From an uncultured Propionibacteriaceae bacterium (GTDB lineage Bacteria > Actinomycetota > Actinomycetes > Propionibacteriales > Propionibacteriaceae), in assembly GCA_936924635.1 (NCBI GenBank), contig CAKZHP010000047.1:1-11395 (forward strand): a stretch of 11,395 bases of DNA, written 5' to 3'. A model generated the notes under the pieces. The model was not told the DNA's origin. It searched no databases and saw only the letters and a program-made list of their open reading frames with translations. Numbering within the stretch: the stretch's first letter is position 1; each line of letters starts with the position of its first letter. Made by a program: the position numbers and the translations under genes. Shown here piece after piece: positions 1-6,950 of this stretch.

Positions 1-192
1 GGTGTCCATCCTTCCAGCAGCGCCCCTCGACGCCACAGATCAGATGTCACCTATCGGTGCAGCAGTCCCTGTGGTCGAAGTCCGGGACATGAGACTGCTG
101 CAGCGACCGATGGACCCCGACTTCGGCCATCCACTGAGCGTCCGAGGTCCTCGTCAGCGGGTCTTGTTGGGAAGGGCCCAGGGAAAGCTGGA
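1..192. other. Non-coding left edge, nothing recognised
   Basis: This stretch lies downstream of the Mrr-type endonuclease gene. Open frames cross it on both strands, but none starts behind a convincing ribosome binding site or gives a recognisable protein, and the longest runs antisense into the endonuclease gene. I see no terminator with a T-run, no terminal repeats and no RNA gene. A gene beginning beyond the window edge could reach in, but nothing here shows it. Confidence 0.4.
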
Positions 193-1065
193 CTACCGAG
201 GTATGTGGATGGCGGGAAGGGTCGGGGAGTACTGGCGCACGATGCCGTTGACGTACCTGACCACTCGGTTCCGTCGCAGCTTGAAGGATCTCAGCTGTTG
301 GTGGTCTAGGTACCACACCTGTTGCCCACGCTGCGCCACCCAGCTGTTCATTTCGTGGATCAATCTGACCAGCTCTCCGATTTCCTGCGTGTATTTGGGT
401 GTGTACTCCGTGTATCTCAGCGGAGCGGGCGAGGACATCGAGGGCGACATCGGCTGGCCGCTGCGATTGTTAAGGACCCCGGTGTTCAGGAAGATGAGGG
501 TGTCCTTCACTGCATCCATCAAATCGGTCCAGCTGACCTCCATTGGCAGCGGAACCGTCCAGGCGGGCCTGTTGAAGGCGAGGTGAAGCCACTGGACATG
601 GAGCGCAGGGTCGTTGTCGCTTGCGGCAAAGTGAGGGTACTGGACCTGTGCGAACGGCGGATGCTGGTTGAGGTACTCGTTGATGTCCTCCCAGAACCAC
701 AACTCCAGTGGCAGCCCAGGGTGCGGCGAAGATGCCACCGTCGCATGGGACTGCAGCACGGTGTCCCTGGGTGAGGTGGTGAAGATGTACATCATGCCGA
801 CGCGGTGCAGGCTGCTAGGGATGGCCAGCACCTTGGCATACTCCTGGTCGATCATGTCCGTGGTCAGCTGGGTGTGCTTGCACTGGATCGCTACATCGAT
901 CCGACCGGTGCAGTCCTTGCCGATGACGTCGATGCCGTGTTGAGTTTGGCCGCTGCGGCCGTAGGGGTGGGCCCCGTGCCCACTGTGGTCGGTCCATAGG
1001 TCAGCCACCAGCGCCTCGAAGTCCTGATGATGCAGCGGCTGCGGGTACTTCAGTTTGAATGCCAT
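193..1065 (-). CDS. Mrr-type restriction endonuclease with an extra C-terminal domain
   Basis: A 290-aa protein. The N-terminal third carries the Mrr-type PD-(D/E)XK nuclease pattern: a helix with DFEALV (Glu18), then YGRSGQ, GIDV (Asp46) and IQCK (Gln61, Lys63), the expected acid and QxK catalytic residues. A segment WFWEDINEYLNQHP (about 123-136) follows. Residues 155-290 form a second region containing AFNRPAW and LNTG, which I cannot name but believe recurs in nuclease-linked defence proteins. Mrr-family enzymes cut modified or foreign DNA, so this is probably a modification-dependent or antiphage nuclease in the cytoplasm. The start is the ATG behind GAGGAG at 1070-1075. An in-frame ATG 42 codons upstream would add a low-complexity extension with no good ribosome binding site. 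The gene lies 320 bp downstream of the GmrSD-like gene on the same strand. The family call is firm; the target is unknown. Confidence 0.85.
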   Translation of the reverse strand: MAFKLKYPQPLHHQDFEALVADLWTDHSGHGAHPYGRSGQTQHGIDVIGKDCTGRIDVAIQCKHTQLTTDMIDQEYAKVLAIPSSLHRVGMMYIFTTSPRDTVLQSHATVASSPHPGLPLELWFWEDINEYLNQHPPFAQVQYPHFAASDNDPALHVQWLHLAFNRPAWTVPLPMEVSWTDLMDAVKDTLIFLNTGVLNNRSGQPMSPSMSSPAPLRYTEYTPKYTQEIGELVRLIHEMNSWVAQRGQQVWYLDHQQLRSFKLRRNRVVRYVNGIVRQYSPTLPAIHIPR

Positions 1066-1385
1066 GTCTCTCCTCGTCCACGCTGCACAGTCGCAGCAAC
1101 GCGGCCCGCTGGGTACGTCGACCAGCCTCGTCGTTGTGAGGGCTCGCGGCGGCGTTGATCGTCTCGTCCATGAGTCGGCGAGTAAGTCCATCCCTAGCCG
1201 CTAGCATGCCCCCGTCTTTTCCTCTTGCATCGAGCATCCCTGCTCACGCCAGGCGAGGGGACTGCTCACCGGTTGGTGCCAAGTTTCTCGCTAGGACGCT
1301 ACTGGTGGACGAATCTGCGCCTCGCGCAGCCAAGCATGGAAGTACCACGCGCAGCCGGCGAGGCAGTACCCCTGCCGCGGCCTCG
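1066..1385. other. 320-bp gap between the GmrSD-like and Mrr-type genes
   Basis: There is no convincing gene here. One minus-strand frame (start near 1237 or 1207, ending at 1001) overlaps the Mrr-type start and has weak ribosome binding sites; it may be a decayed fragment. Just past the GmrSD-like stop there are inverted arms GCCTCGC (1319-1325) and GCGAGGC (1358-1364), a 9-bp direct repeat CGCGCAGCC (1323-1331 and 1348-1356) and a small hairpin GGCAG/CTGCC (1362-1376). These could end the GmrSD-like transcript, but no T-run follows. The gap is long enough to hold a separate promoter for the Mrr-type gene; I cannot point to clear -35 and -10 boxes. Confidence 0.4.
1070..1075 (-). promoter_or_regulatory. 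Ribosome binding site that fixes the Mrr-type start
   Basis: On the minus strand GAGGAG lies four bases before the ATG at 1065. This favours the 290-aa form over the longer in-frame 332-aa reading, whose extra 42 residues carry no recognisable domain. Confidence 0.75.
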
Positions 1386-3827
1386 TTACGCCCCCAGCGA
1401 CCCGAGTCGGCGAAGCCAGCTCGCGAGGAGTCCGCCCCGCATGGCCTCGTGGAGGACGTCGGGGTCGTAGTCCTGCTCGAGCGCGAGCGTCATCGCGATC
1501 GCTGACAGGAGGGCGTCTGCGCTGGCGGCGGCGATGGTTTCGGGCTTTTTGAATGCGGGGTAGGGCGTCCCGCCTAGCCCCTGCTTGGGGTCGGCTGGTG
1601 CCAGAGGAGCGAAGGAGGTGCGGAACTCCTCGCGGAGGTTCGCGGTGTCGTCGGGCTCGATGTTCTGTCCGACGAGCTCTTCGACTCGTGGCAGGAACTT
1701 GGTCACGATCTCGTACGGGGCCGGATCGCGGTCGGCGGCGTCCGCCCGACCAGTCGGCGTGTCCTCGTCCTCTGCGACGGCGGCGCCACGGAGGGTGAAC
1801 ATCAGCGAGTCGGGGTCGATGCCGATGCGCTCGAAGACGCCGCGGAGAACGTTCATCTTGGTGCGCGTGTCGGTGGCGGTGTAGACGGCTAGCGCAGAGT
1901 CGACTCGTTCGTATCCCGGGGTCGGCTCCTCCGATGCTAACAGCAGCTTGATGTATGTGTGCTTCTCGGCGATCTCCAGAAGCTGGCCGCGGTGATCGCG
2001 GGCGACCAGCTGCAGGACCGCCACCTGCATTTCCTTCCAGGACGCGACGGTGCGGGTCGTGTCGCCGAACTCGAACGCCGCGATGTTGCGGCTCCGGAAG
2101 TCGGTGTCCTCACCCATCGGCTCGACCGGCAGGACAGGTGTGGGCGGGGCGAAGTCCGTCGAGACGTACGGCCATATGGCCTTGGCCTGCTCGGCTAGAC
2201 GACGGGTCCGCTCGCGCATCTGCGCCTCACCCCACACCAGCTGATTCCGCACATCGGCGTTCAGGCGGTAGGGCGAGTCCGCGAGCCCGTTCTCCGCGTG
2301 CATCTTCTGCTCGAAGGAGGAGTTGGAGTAGGAGGAGTTGTAGCCGGTGACGGTCAGGTTACCGAGGCGGTGCAGCCATTCCTCGTGCACCCGTTCCGCG
2401 TCCTGGCCGAGGGCATCGCGCCATGGGCGGCTGAGCTGCTGGGGCATGATGTGCTCGATGCTCAGGTCGCCTTCGCGGACCTTGCCGACGATGTCCCGGT
2501 TGTCCGCCGACTGGCCGTTTTCGAGGCGGTCGAACAGGTACGTGCGCGTCTCTGCCGGCATCCGGTAGACGTTGCGGGTGTGCAGGGCTTCGACGAATTC
2601 TGCGTCGGTGGGGAACTGCCCGGTCGTCCCGTCCCTCTTGCGCAGGTTGTAGATCAGCAGGTCAGCGTAGGGCTGCTCCGTGGTCCGCAGGTGCCGCAGC
2701 TCCTTGTAGGCGATCGCGAAGATCTTGTTCAAGGCGTTGGCGTAGTAGCCCGTGATCTGCCGGCGTAGAAGGTAGGACTCGAGGATCTCCAGGACGCGGA
2801 CCATGTCGGCCGTGGTGATGATCTTGCTGCGGAAGTCTCGCAGCACGGGAAGAATGAACGGCAGCAAGACGTCGGAGCGGAACGTTCGGAACCGCGCTAG
2901 CACCTTGTCGACCGCAGCGTCGCCGGTGCCCGCCATGGTCATCTGCTGCACGAGGGTGGCGTAGTCGTACATGTCGGCGAGCACGTCCGCCACGGCGCTC
3001 TTCTGGCGTGCCAGGTGCGCCTTGAACGCCTCGTACACCTCGGCCTCGTTCGGGGTCTTGCCCGTCACAGTGACCAGGTACCAGCGCACGAACCAGTCAG
3101 TGCGGTAGTCGACCGCGCGCTCCATCGGGTTCCAGAAGTGCTCGTAGAGCCGGTCCTGCTCCTTGGTGGGCTGTCCCATCAGGACGAAGTTCCTGATCTT
3201 GTCGGACTCCTTCAACGCCAGGCCCGTGGAGTTCAGTGTCTCGAAGATCCGCTGCGGCTCGTCCTCGCTCTCCAGGTCCAGGAGCATCACCTGCAGGCGC
3301 TGGACGGCAGTCCACACCTCATCGGCCGTCAACGAGGTCGAGCGCAGCCGGTCGCGGAAGTAGCGGTAATTCGCCGTGACGCTCGAGGACTCCAGGAACT
3401 GCTCGGGGGGACCGAACAGCCGCTCGTACGCCGCGGAGTCGTTCTTGACGGGCTTGAGCTTGATCCGCGCCTCTTCGCCAAATCCGATCTCCAGGTAGCT
3501 GGAGACGAGGTTGCTTGGGAGGGCGGGATCGCGCAGCTCGATATCGCCCGTCTTGGCTGCGTGCGCCAGGGCGAGGATGAGCAGGCTGACCGTGGTGAGT
3601 CGTTGTTGGCCGTCGATCACCACCCACGTGAACGAGTCCTCGTTGACGCCGACGAGCGCGCCGAAGAAGTGGGCTTTGCGGCCTTCGCGGACGATGGACT
3701 CCAGGTCGTCGAACAGCCGCTCGCACTGGACCTGTGACCAGTCGTAGTTGCGCTGGTAGACGGGGATGACGAGCTTCTTGTTCTGGCCGTCGTAGACGCG
3801 CCAGACCTCGGTGACGTTGCCCTTCAC
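1386..3827 (-). CDS. GmrSD-type modification-dependent restriction protein (DUF262-DUF1524)
   Basis: An 813-aa single-chain protein of the GmrSD family. The N-terminal DUF262 half shows IPVYQRNYDW (21-30), IDGQQRLTT (71-79) and FETLNSTGLAL followed by SDKIRN (195-213), the ParB-like nucleotide-binding and hydrolysing motifs. The DUF1524 part has SIEHIMPQ (456-463) and HRLGNLTVTGYN...SN (486-502), the His-Me finger nuclease pattern with candidate catalytic His459. Residues about 575-813 are an extra C-terminal region of a kind often seen on DUF262 proteins (FEFGDTTRTVASWKEM), ending in a helical tail. Family members cut DNA with glucosylated or otherwise modified cytosine in an NTP-dependent way; here that is inferred. 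The start is a GTG (3827) behind GAGGAG six bases upstream, placing the IPxYQR motif near residue 20 as usual; two in-frame upstream ATGs (3929, 3896) would add a basic tail without support. All key motifs appear intact. Confidence 0.9.
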   Translation of the reverse strand: MKGNVTEVWRVYDGQNKKLVIPVYQRNYDWSQVQCERLFDDLESIVREGRKAHFFGALVGVNEDSFTWVVIDGQQRLTTVSLLILALAHAAKTGDIELRDPALPSNLVSSYLEIGFGEEARIKLKPVKNDSAAYERLFGPPEQFLESSSVTANYRYFRDRLRSTSLTADEVWTAVQRLQVMLLDLESEDEPQRIFETLNSTGLALKESDKIRNFVLMGQPTKEQDRLYEHFWNPMERAVDYRTDWFVRWYLVTVTGKTPNEAEVYEAFKAHLARQKSAVADVLADMYDYATLVQQMTMAGTGDAAVDKVLARFRTFRSDVLLPFILPVLRDFRSKIITTADMVRVLEILESYLLRRQITGYYANALNKIFAIAYKELRHLRTTEQPYADLLIYNLRKRDGTTGQFPTDAEFVEALHTRNVYRMPAETRTYLFDRLENGQSADNRDIVGKVREGDLSIEHIMPQQLSRPWRDALGQDAERVHEEWLHRLGNLTVTGYNSSYSNSSFEQKMHAENGLADSPYRLNADVRNQLVWGEAQMRERTRRLAEQAKAIWPYVSTDFAPPTPVLPVEPMGEDTDFRSRNIAAFEFGDTTRTVASWKEMQVAVLQLVARDHRGQLLEIAEKHTYIKLLLASEEPTPGYERVDSALAVYTATDTRTKMNVLRGVFERIGIDPDSLMFTLRGAAVAEDEDTPTGRADAADRDPAPYEIVTKFLPRVEELVGQNIEPDDTANLREEFRTSFAPLAPADPKQGLGGTPYPAFKKPETIAAASADALLSAIAMTLALEQDYDPDVLHEAMRGGLLASWLRRLGSLGA

Positions 3828-3833
3828 AAGACG

Positions 3834-3839
3834 CTCCTC
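3834..3839 (-). promoter_or_regulatory. Ribosome binding site that fixes the GmrSD-like GTG start
   Basis: GAGGAG on the minus strand lies six bases before the GTG at 3827. It is much better than anything before the upstream in-frame ATGs at 3929 and 3896, and it gives the short N-terminus normal for DUF262 proteins. Confidence 0.75.
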
Positions 3840-3983
3840 GCTCCGCGCCCTGGTGAGGCTCTTCAACCGTCGGCGCTGCCAGGGCACGGGCGCCATGTCC
3901 AGCCTGCACGACGGAGCCGGGTCTGTCACGGGCCCACGTCGATCCCTGCCCCTCAGAGGCAGTGCACATATGCACCTCGCCGC

Positions 3984-4006
3984 GGTTCAGCCACGGCGGC
4001 TGACCC
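3984..4006 (-). terminator. Possible hairpin terminator after the 65-aa gene
   Basis: Inverted arms GGTTCAGCC and GGCTGACCC, with one mismatch, flank a 5-base loop about 20 bases past the stop of the 65-aa gene. A second GC-rich near-palindrome lies at 4002-4014. No T-run follows on the minus strand, so this is a weak call; it may instead be a stem in an mRNA leading to the GmrSD-like gene. Confidence 0.25.
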
Positions 4007-4027
4007 CCGGGGTCGCTGCCCTGCCTG

Positions 4028-4225
4028 TCAGGCCGCGTTGAGATTGTGCCGACGCCAGGACTCTCGGACCTCACCGGCGAAGACGGTGCCGGACTTCACG
4101 GCCCGAGCCGCGTCGTCCTTGAACTCGTGGAAGGCCTTCACGACAGGCGGATCCTGCCGCACGGCGTTGGCGGTCTGAATGTTCTGGGTCGCCAGAGCGA
4201 CCAGCTGGTCACGATCGAATCGCAT
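4028..4225 (-). CDS. Small 65-aa hypothetical protein
   Basis: I do not recognise this protein. It is 65 aa, predicted largely helical, polar and charged (begins MRFDRDQLVALATQ; ends SWRRHNLNAA), with no signal peptide, membrane segment or metal-binding motif. The start is well supported: AGGGGG at 4233-4238 lies seven bases before the ATG. It is divergent from the XRE-hydrophobic fusion gene and shares its palindrome-rich upstream region, so the two are probably co-regulated and may work as a pair, for example a small inhibitor or partner of the membrane-active protein. It is also the first gene upstream of the GmrSD-like gene on the same strand, about 200 bp away, so it could instead belong to that unit. 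Both roles are inference. Confidence 0.65.
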   Translation of the reverse strand: MRFDRDQLVALATQNIQTANAVRQDPPVVKAFHEFKDDAARAVKSGTVFAGEVRESWRRHNLNAA

Positions 4226-4254
4226 GATATTTCCCCCTGATTGGACGAGACGGC

Positions 4255-4273
4255 GTCAACGCATCCCGTTGAC
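4255..4273. repeat. Inverted repeat GTCAACG-5-CGTTGAC
   Basis: Perfect 7-bp arms (4255-4261 and 4267-4273) are separated by CATCC. The GTCAAC unit recurs at 4310-4315 and nearly at 4291-4296. The repeat lies between the divergent start codons and overlaps a TTGACA box at 4269-4274, so it is a plausible second operator. Confidence 0.5.
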
Positions 4274-4298
4274 ACATAGCATGACTATACGTCAAACT
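4269..4298 (+). promoter_or_regulatory. Possible promoter of the XRE-hydrophobic fusion gene
   Basis: A consensus -35 box TTGACA (4269-4274) is followed after 18 bases by CAAACT (4293-4298), a partial -10. The 16-bp palindrome covers the end of the -10 and the likely start point, as expected for self-repression. The -10 match is weak. Confidence 0.35.
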
Positions 4299-4314
4299 AA
4301 ACATGTTTAGTCAA
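4284..4314 (-). promoter_or_regulatory. Possible promoter of the 65-aa gene
   Basis: On the minus strand TTGACT (4309-4314) and TATAGT (4284-4289) are spaced by 19 bases, slightly long. The spacer and part of the -35 box are occupied by the 16-bp palindrome, so a bound repressor would block it. The leader to the 65-aa start would be about 50 bases. Confidence 0.4.
4296..4311. promoter_or_regulatory. 16-bp perfect palindrome, likely operator
   Basis: The sequence ACTAAACATGTTTAGT is a perfect palindrome in an AT-rich patch between the two divergent genes of this otherwise GC-rich window. Size, symmetry and position fit the binding site of a dimeric XRE repressor, and the adjacent plus-strand gene encodes an XRE domain. 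It overlaps candidate promoter boxes on both strands, suggesting joint control of both genes. Confidence 0.6.
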
Positions 4315-4336
4315 CCCTTTGCCGTGAGGACACACG

Positions 4337-5560
4337 ATGCCGCAGTACTCGCTCGCCGCACTCGGACAGGCGGTACGGCTAGCCCGCGCCGAGCTGCAGA
4401 TGACCCAGGCAGAGCTCGGCACGAAGGCGGGCTACACCGGAACCGGCGCCAGCCTGTCAATCTCCCGGATCGAGCGAGGCACGATGCGCCCCAGCGCCGA
4501 CCGACTCAGCGCCATCGCCTGCGCCCTCGGGAAGACCCCGGAACAGCTGATCGACCACGCCGCCCAGCTCACGCCGAAGAAGCCCGAACACGAGGACGCT
4601 GCGGACGGGCAGACGCTGCGCGCCCGGAAGGCACACACCGAAGCCCGTCACGCTGCCGTCACCGAAACGGTCGCCGCCCGGGCCAAGGAAACCGAGGAAG
4701 CGCTGAGGGCGTTCAACAAGGCCCATGACGCCGCCCGCGACGACTTCTTCCTGCCGTTCGTCGCTACCGCGAAAACCATCGGGGACGCCGCCGCTCCGGA
4801 GCAGACCGTGGACGAGGAACCGACCGGCGACGGCCAGCCGGCCACCGCCCTGCGCCTGGAGTCCATGTCCGCCAGAATCTCCCAGGCCATCGCGGCCGCC
4901 GCTGCAGGAGGCATAGGGGGCGCCGCTCTCGGAAGCGCTGCTGCCTACGGCACCTTCGCCGCAGCCGCCGCCTTCGGGACCGCGTCCACCGGGACCGCCA
5001 TCTCGACCCTCAGCGGGGTTGCCGCCACCAACGCCACTCTCGCGGTCCTCGGCGGAGGAACCCTCGCCGCTGGCGGAGCCGGCATGGCTGGCGGCACCCT
5101 ACTGCTCACCGGCATGGTCGCCGCTCCGGCGGCCGCTCTCGCCGCCGCCGGGTTCTACTACTTCAACCGACGCCGCAGCGAGACGGAAGAGCGCCGCCTG
5201 CGGCAACAAGTAGGGCAAGCCGAGGCGGCCCTCGACAGGTCCGCAGACGGCTATGGTTCCTTGATCGGCTGGCTAGAAGATGCGACGCCGCTATGCGAAT
5301 ACATCGCGGTGCACGGGAAGCACGCCCTCGAACGCTGGACCGCGGGCCTCGGTCCCACCCCCCTCGCCTGGAACGACCTTGACGATGACCAACGCGCCAG
5401 CTACCAAAGCTTCCTCAAGGCTTCAGCGTCGCTGGCCATGATGAGCAGCATCAACCTTGGCGCCTTCCTCACCGCCGAGCCTGAACCGCTCGCTGAGATG
5501 AAGCGCGTCATCGACGAGACCCTCCACCACGTGAGCCAAGTCATCCGCGACTGCTTCTGA
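4337..5560 (+). CDS. XRE helix-turn-helix protein fused to a glycine-zipper-like hydrophobic domain
   Basis: A 407-aa protein with an unusual architecture. Residues 8-75 form an XRE (HTH_3) DNA-binding domain (LGQAVRLARAELQMTQAELG ... ISRIERGTMRPSADRLSAIA). Residues 92-150 are a charged helical, coiled-coil-like stretch. Residues 183-274 are a continuous alanine/glycine-rich hydrophobic region with small-residue repeats (GGIGGAALGS, ATNATLAVLGGGTLAAGG, GMAGGTLLL), ending in NRRR, followed by a helical C-terminus (281-407). Such small-residue segments resemble glycine-zipper membrane insertion regions of pore-forming or membrane-perturbing proteins. No signal peptide is present. I infer a cytoplasmic self-repressor with a membrane-active effector half. 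TGAGGA at 4325-4330 supports the ATG. Convergent with the broken OGG-like frame, overlapping its end by 20 bp. The HTH domain is certain; the effector role is a guess. It could also be a membrane-tethered regulator. Confidence 0.85.
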   Translation: MPQYSLAALGQAVRLARAELQMTQAELGTKAGYTGTGASLSISRIERGTMRPSADRLSAIACALGKTPEQLIDHAAQLTPKKPEHEDAADGQTLRARKAHTEARHAAVTETVAARAKETEEALRAFNKAHDAARDDFFLPFVATAKTIGDAAAPEQTVDEEPTGDGQPATALRLESMSARISQAIAAAAAGGIGGAALGSAAAYGTFAAAAAFGTASTGTAISTLSGVAATNATLAVLGGGTLAAGGAGMAGGTLLLTGMVAAPAAALAAAGFYYFNRRRSETEERRLRQQVGQAEAALDRSADGYGSLIGWLEDATPLCEYIAVHGKHALERWTAGLGPTPLAWNDLDDDQRASYQSFLKASASLAMMSSINLGAFLTAEPEPLAEMKRVIDETLHHVSQVIRDCF

Positions 5561-6098
5561 GGGCGCGTTCAACGACGCACGAGCAAGCCGCTGCAGCGCC
5601 CGCGCGGAGGGTCTGTCCGGCACTTTGTGTAAGTGGCTCCTCGTCGTCAGCCCGCGTTGGCGGGTAGAGAGAAGGCTGCGCGACACGGGCGAGCAGCATG
5701 CACAGCGTAGGACCGGTCACGTGACCGAGGCGGGGCGGATCAGCCGCGGCGCGGTCGTGTGCCAGGGGCTTCAGACAGCGCACCAACGGACGCGCCTTCG
5801 TGCCGGCGCCCCACCCGCACATCCACACGTACGCCTCGAGCACGTCATCCGGGGTCCGCAGTTCCGTGAACCTCGCGAACACGTCCTGCCGCGTCACTGG
5901 CACTCGCGCACGACCCTCGGCCACCACGGGCGGCATGTCCGTGGTTGTCGTGGGCCAGCGCTTGCGCCAGTACGCGGGCGAGAACGCGAAGCCCTGCCCG
6001 CGCACCGCCTCATCCGTCAACGGGAGGGCCGATAGCTCTGGGCGGCTCGCGACCGCTGTCTCGATCTGCTCCACAACGGCGCTGACATCCAACGTCAT
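5541..6098 (-). pseudogene. OGG-like DNA glycosylase relative, probably truncated by a frameshift
   Basis: A 185-aa frame. The first 110 residues look like the actinobacterial OGG-fold 8-oxoguanine glycosylase family: VRGQGFAFSPAYWRKRW (32-48), VTRQDVFARF (68-77), then AYVWMCGWGAGTKA (89-102) where the family usually has a VWG-G-G-type segment. From about residue 120 the expected helix-hairpin-helix with its GP-F-TK-LYF stretch and downstream catalytic part is absent; the frame continues as low-complexity sequence and ends inside the 3' end of the XRE fusion gene, overlapping it by 20 bp. This suggests a deletion or frameshift. No good ribosome binding site precedes the ATG at 6098, and a longer reading to 6251 adds only arginine-rich residues. 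The family assignment rests on memory of motifs and is moderate. If intact it would excise oxidised or modified bases. Confidence 0.45.
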
Positions 6099-6261
6099 GA
6101 GCGAACGGTAGTCCGGCTGCCTCGCAGTCAGACCCGGGCAGGCCCGGCGTGGCGAGGACGGAGTGAGACCTTGAGAGTTGCGGGTCGCGGTCCCCCTCTG
6201 GCGGCCACGAGCGCGCTGGCGCTGGCTGTGCCGCCCGACGCTCAAGGGCAACCACCTGGCC

Positions 6262-6774
6262 TTAGGCGGCGACTCGGTCCCTCAAGGCGGTCCACCAACG
6301 CAGCTTGTCGTCAGGCGACATGTGCGTGTTGGCACCGCTGCTGCTCGGGAGCACAAATACCCGGCTCTCGCCCAGCGTCCACGGCTGCTCCCCGAGAGCC
6401 ACGGACGCGCCCCTACCCAGTGCGCGTGCGGCCTCTCGACCCGCTGTCACCCCGTTGAATGCCACCCACCGTGGACGGGCCGCAAGCAGATGTGACACAA
6501 CCGCTGCCGACCCGCTGAAGTCCAGACCGCGATCATGGCTCTGAGCAACGTCCTCGACCAAGTCCGTGATGCCGATCCCGAAATCAAGCAGTGAGGCATC
6601 CTCCTCAGGAACCAGTCGCCTCGGGGTGAACTTTGCTTCGTGCAGGAGCTGCCAGAACCGGTTCGTCCTCCCCGCGTAATAGTGGCCCCGGTCAGCAGAG
6701 GCCGCACCGACCGCGGTGCCCACGAACACCACGCCGAGGCCCGGTCGCAAGATATCCGGCAGAACGGAAACCAT
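6262..6774 (-). CDS. mug: Mug/TDG-family mismatch-specific DNA glycosylase
   Basis: A 170-aa protein of uracil-DNA glycosylase family 2 (Mug/TDG): removes uracil, thymine or other damaged or modified pyrimidines opposite guanine in base excision repair. Motifs: LRPGLGVVFVGTAVGAASA (9-27), the motif 1 loop, here GTAVG rather than the GINPG of E. coli Mug, a variant I believe is common in actinobacterial members; HYYAGRTNRFW (31-41); FGIGITDLVEDVA (65-77); and LPSSSGANTHMS (142-153), the motif 2 loop inserting into the helix. Length is normal. The start is the ATG at 6774 behind AGAGGG four bases upstream; an in-frame ATG at 6804 would add ten residues and also has a purine-rich run. It follows the 342-aa gene by about 180 bp and may have its own promoter: TAGAAT on the minus strand at 6841-6846 is a fair -10 with no good -35. 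Confidence 0.88.
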   Translation of the reverse strand: MVSVLPDILRPGLGVVFVGTAVGAASADRGHYYAGRTNRFWQLLHEAKFTPRRLVPEEDASLLDFGIGITDLVEDVAQSHDRGLDFSGSAAVVSHLLAARPRWVAFNGVTAGREAARALGRGASVALGEQPWTLGESRVFVLPSSSGANTHMSPDDKLRWWTALRDRVAA

Positions 6775-6950
6775 GTCGCCCTCTTCGCGAATGCCCTCTG
6801 CCACGGCCTCGTCCCCCCTTGTGTCGTTCGAGTCGGGGCGATTCTATGGTCGACGTTGACCCCGGGTGTCACCAATGAGGTGCAACCGATCTTTGGGGCG
6901 ATCGGGCTTCACCCAGGTACAGCAGCGATGGGGGCCCGCTGGCCACTTGT

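Noticed and set aside
2..586. Long plus-strand open frame at the left edge
   Set aside because: It runs antisense through the Mrr-type gene, has no ribosome binding site and no recognisable protein; long antisense frames are expected at this GC content.
1001..1237. Minus-strand 78-codon frame overlapping the Mrr-type start
   Set aside because: Weak ribosome binding sites and overlap with the well-supported start at 1065; noted as a possible decayed fragment only.
4255..4315. Repeated GTCAAC units as a CRISPR or iteron array
   Set aside because: Too few, too short and unevenly spaced; the position between divergent genes fits operators better.
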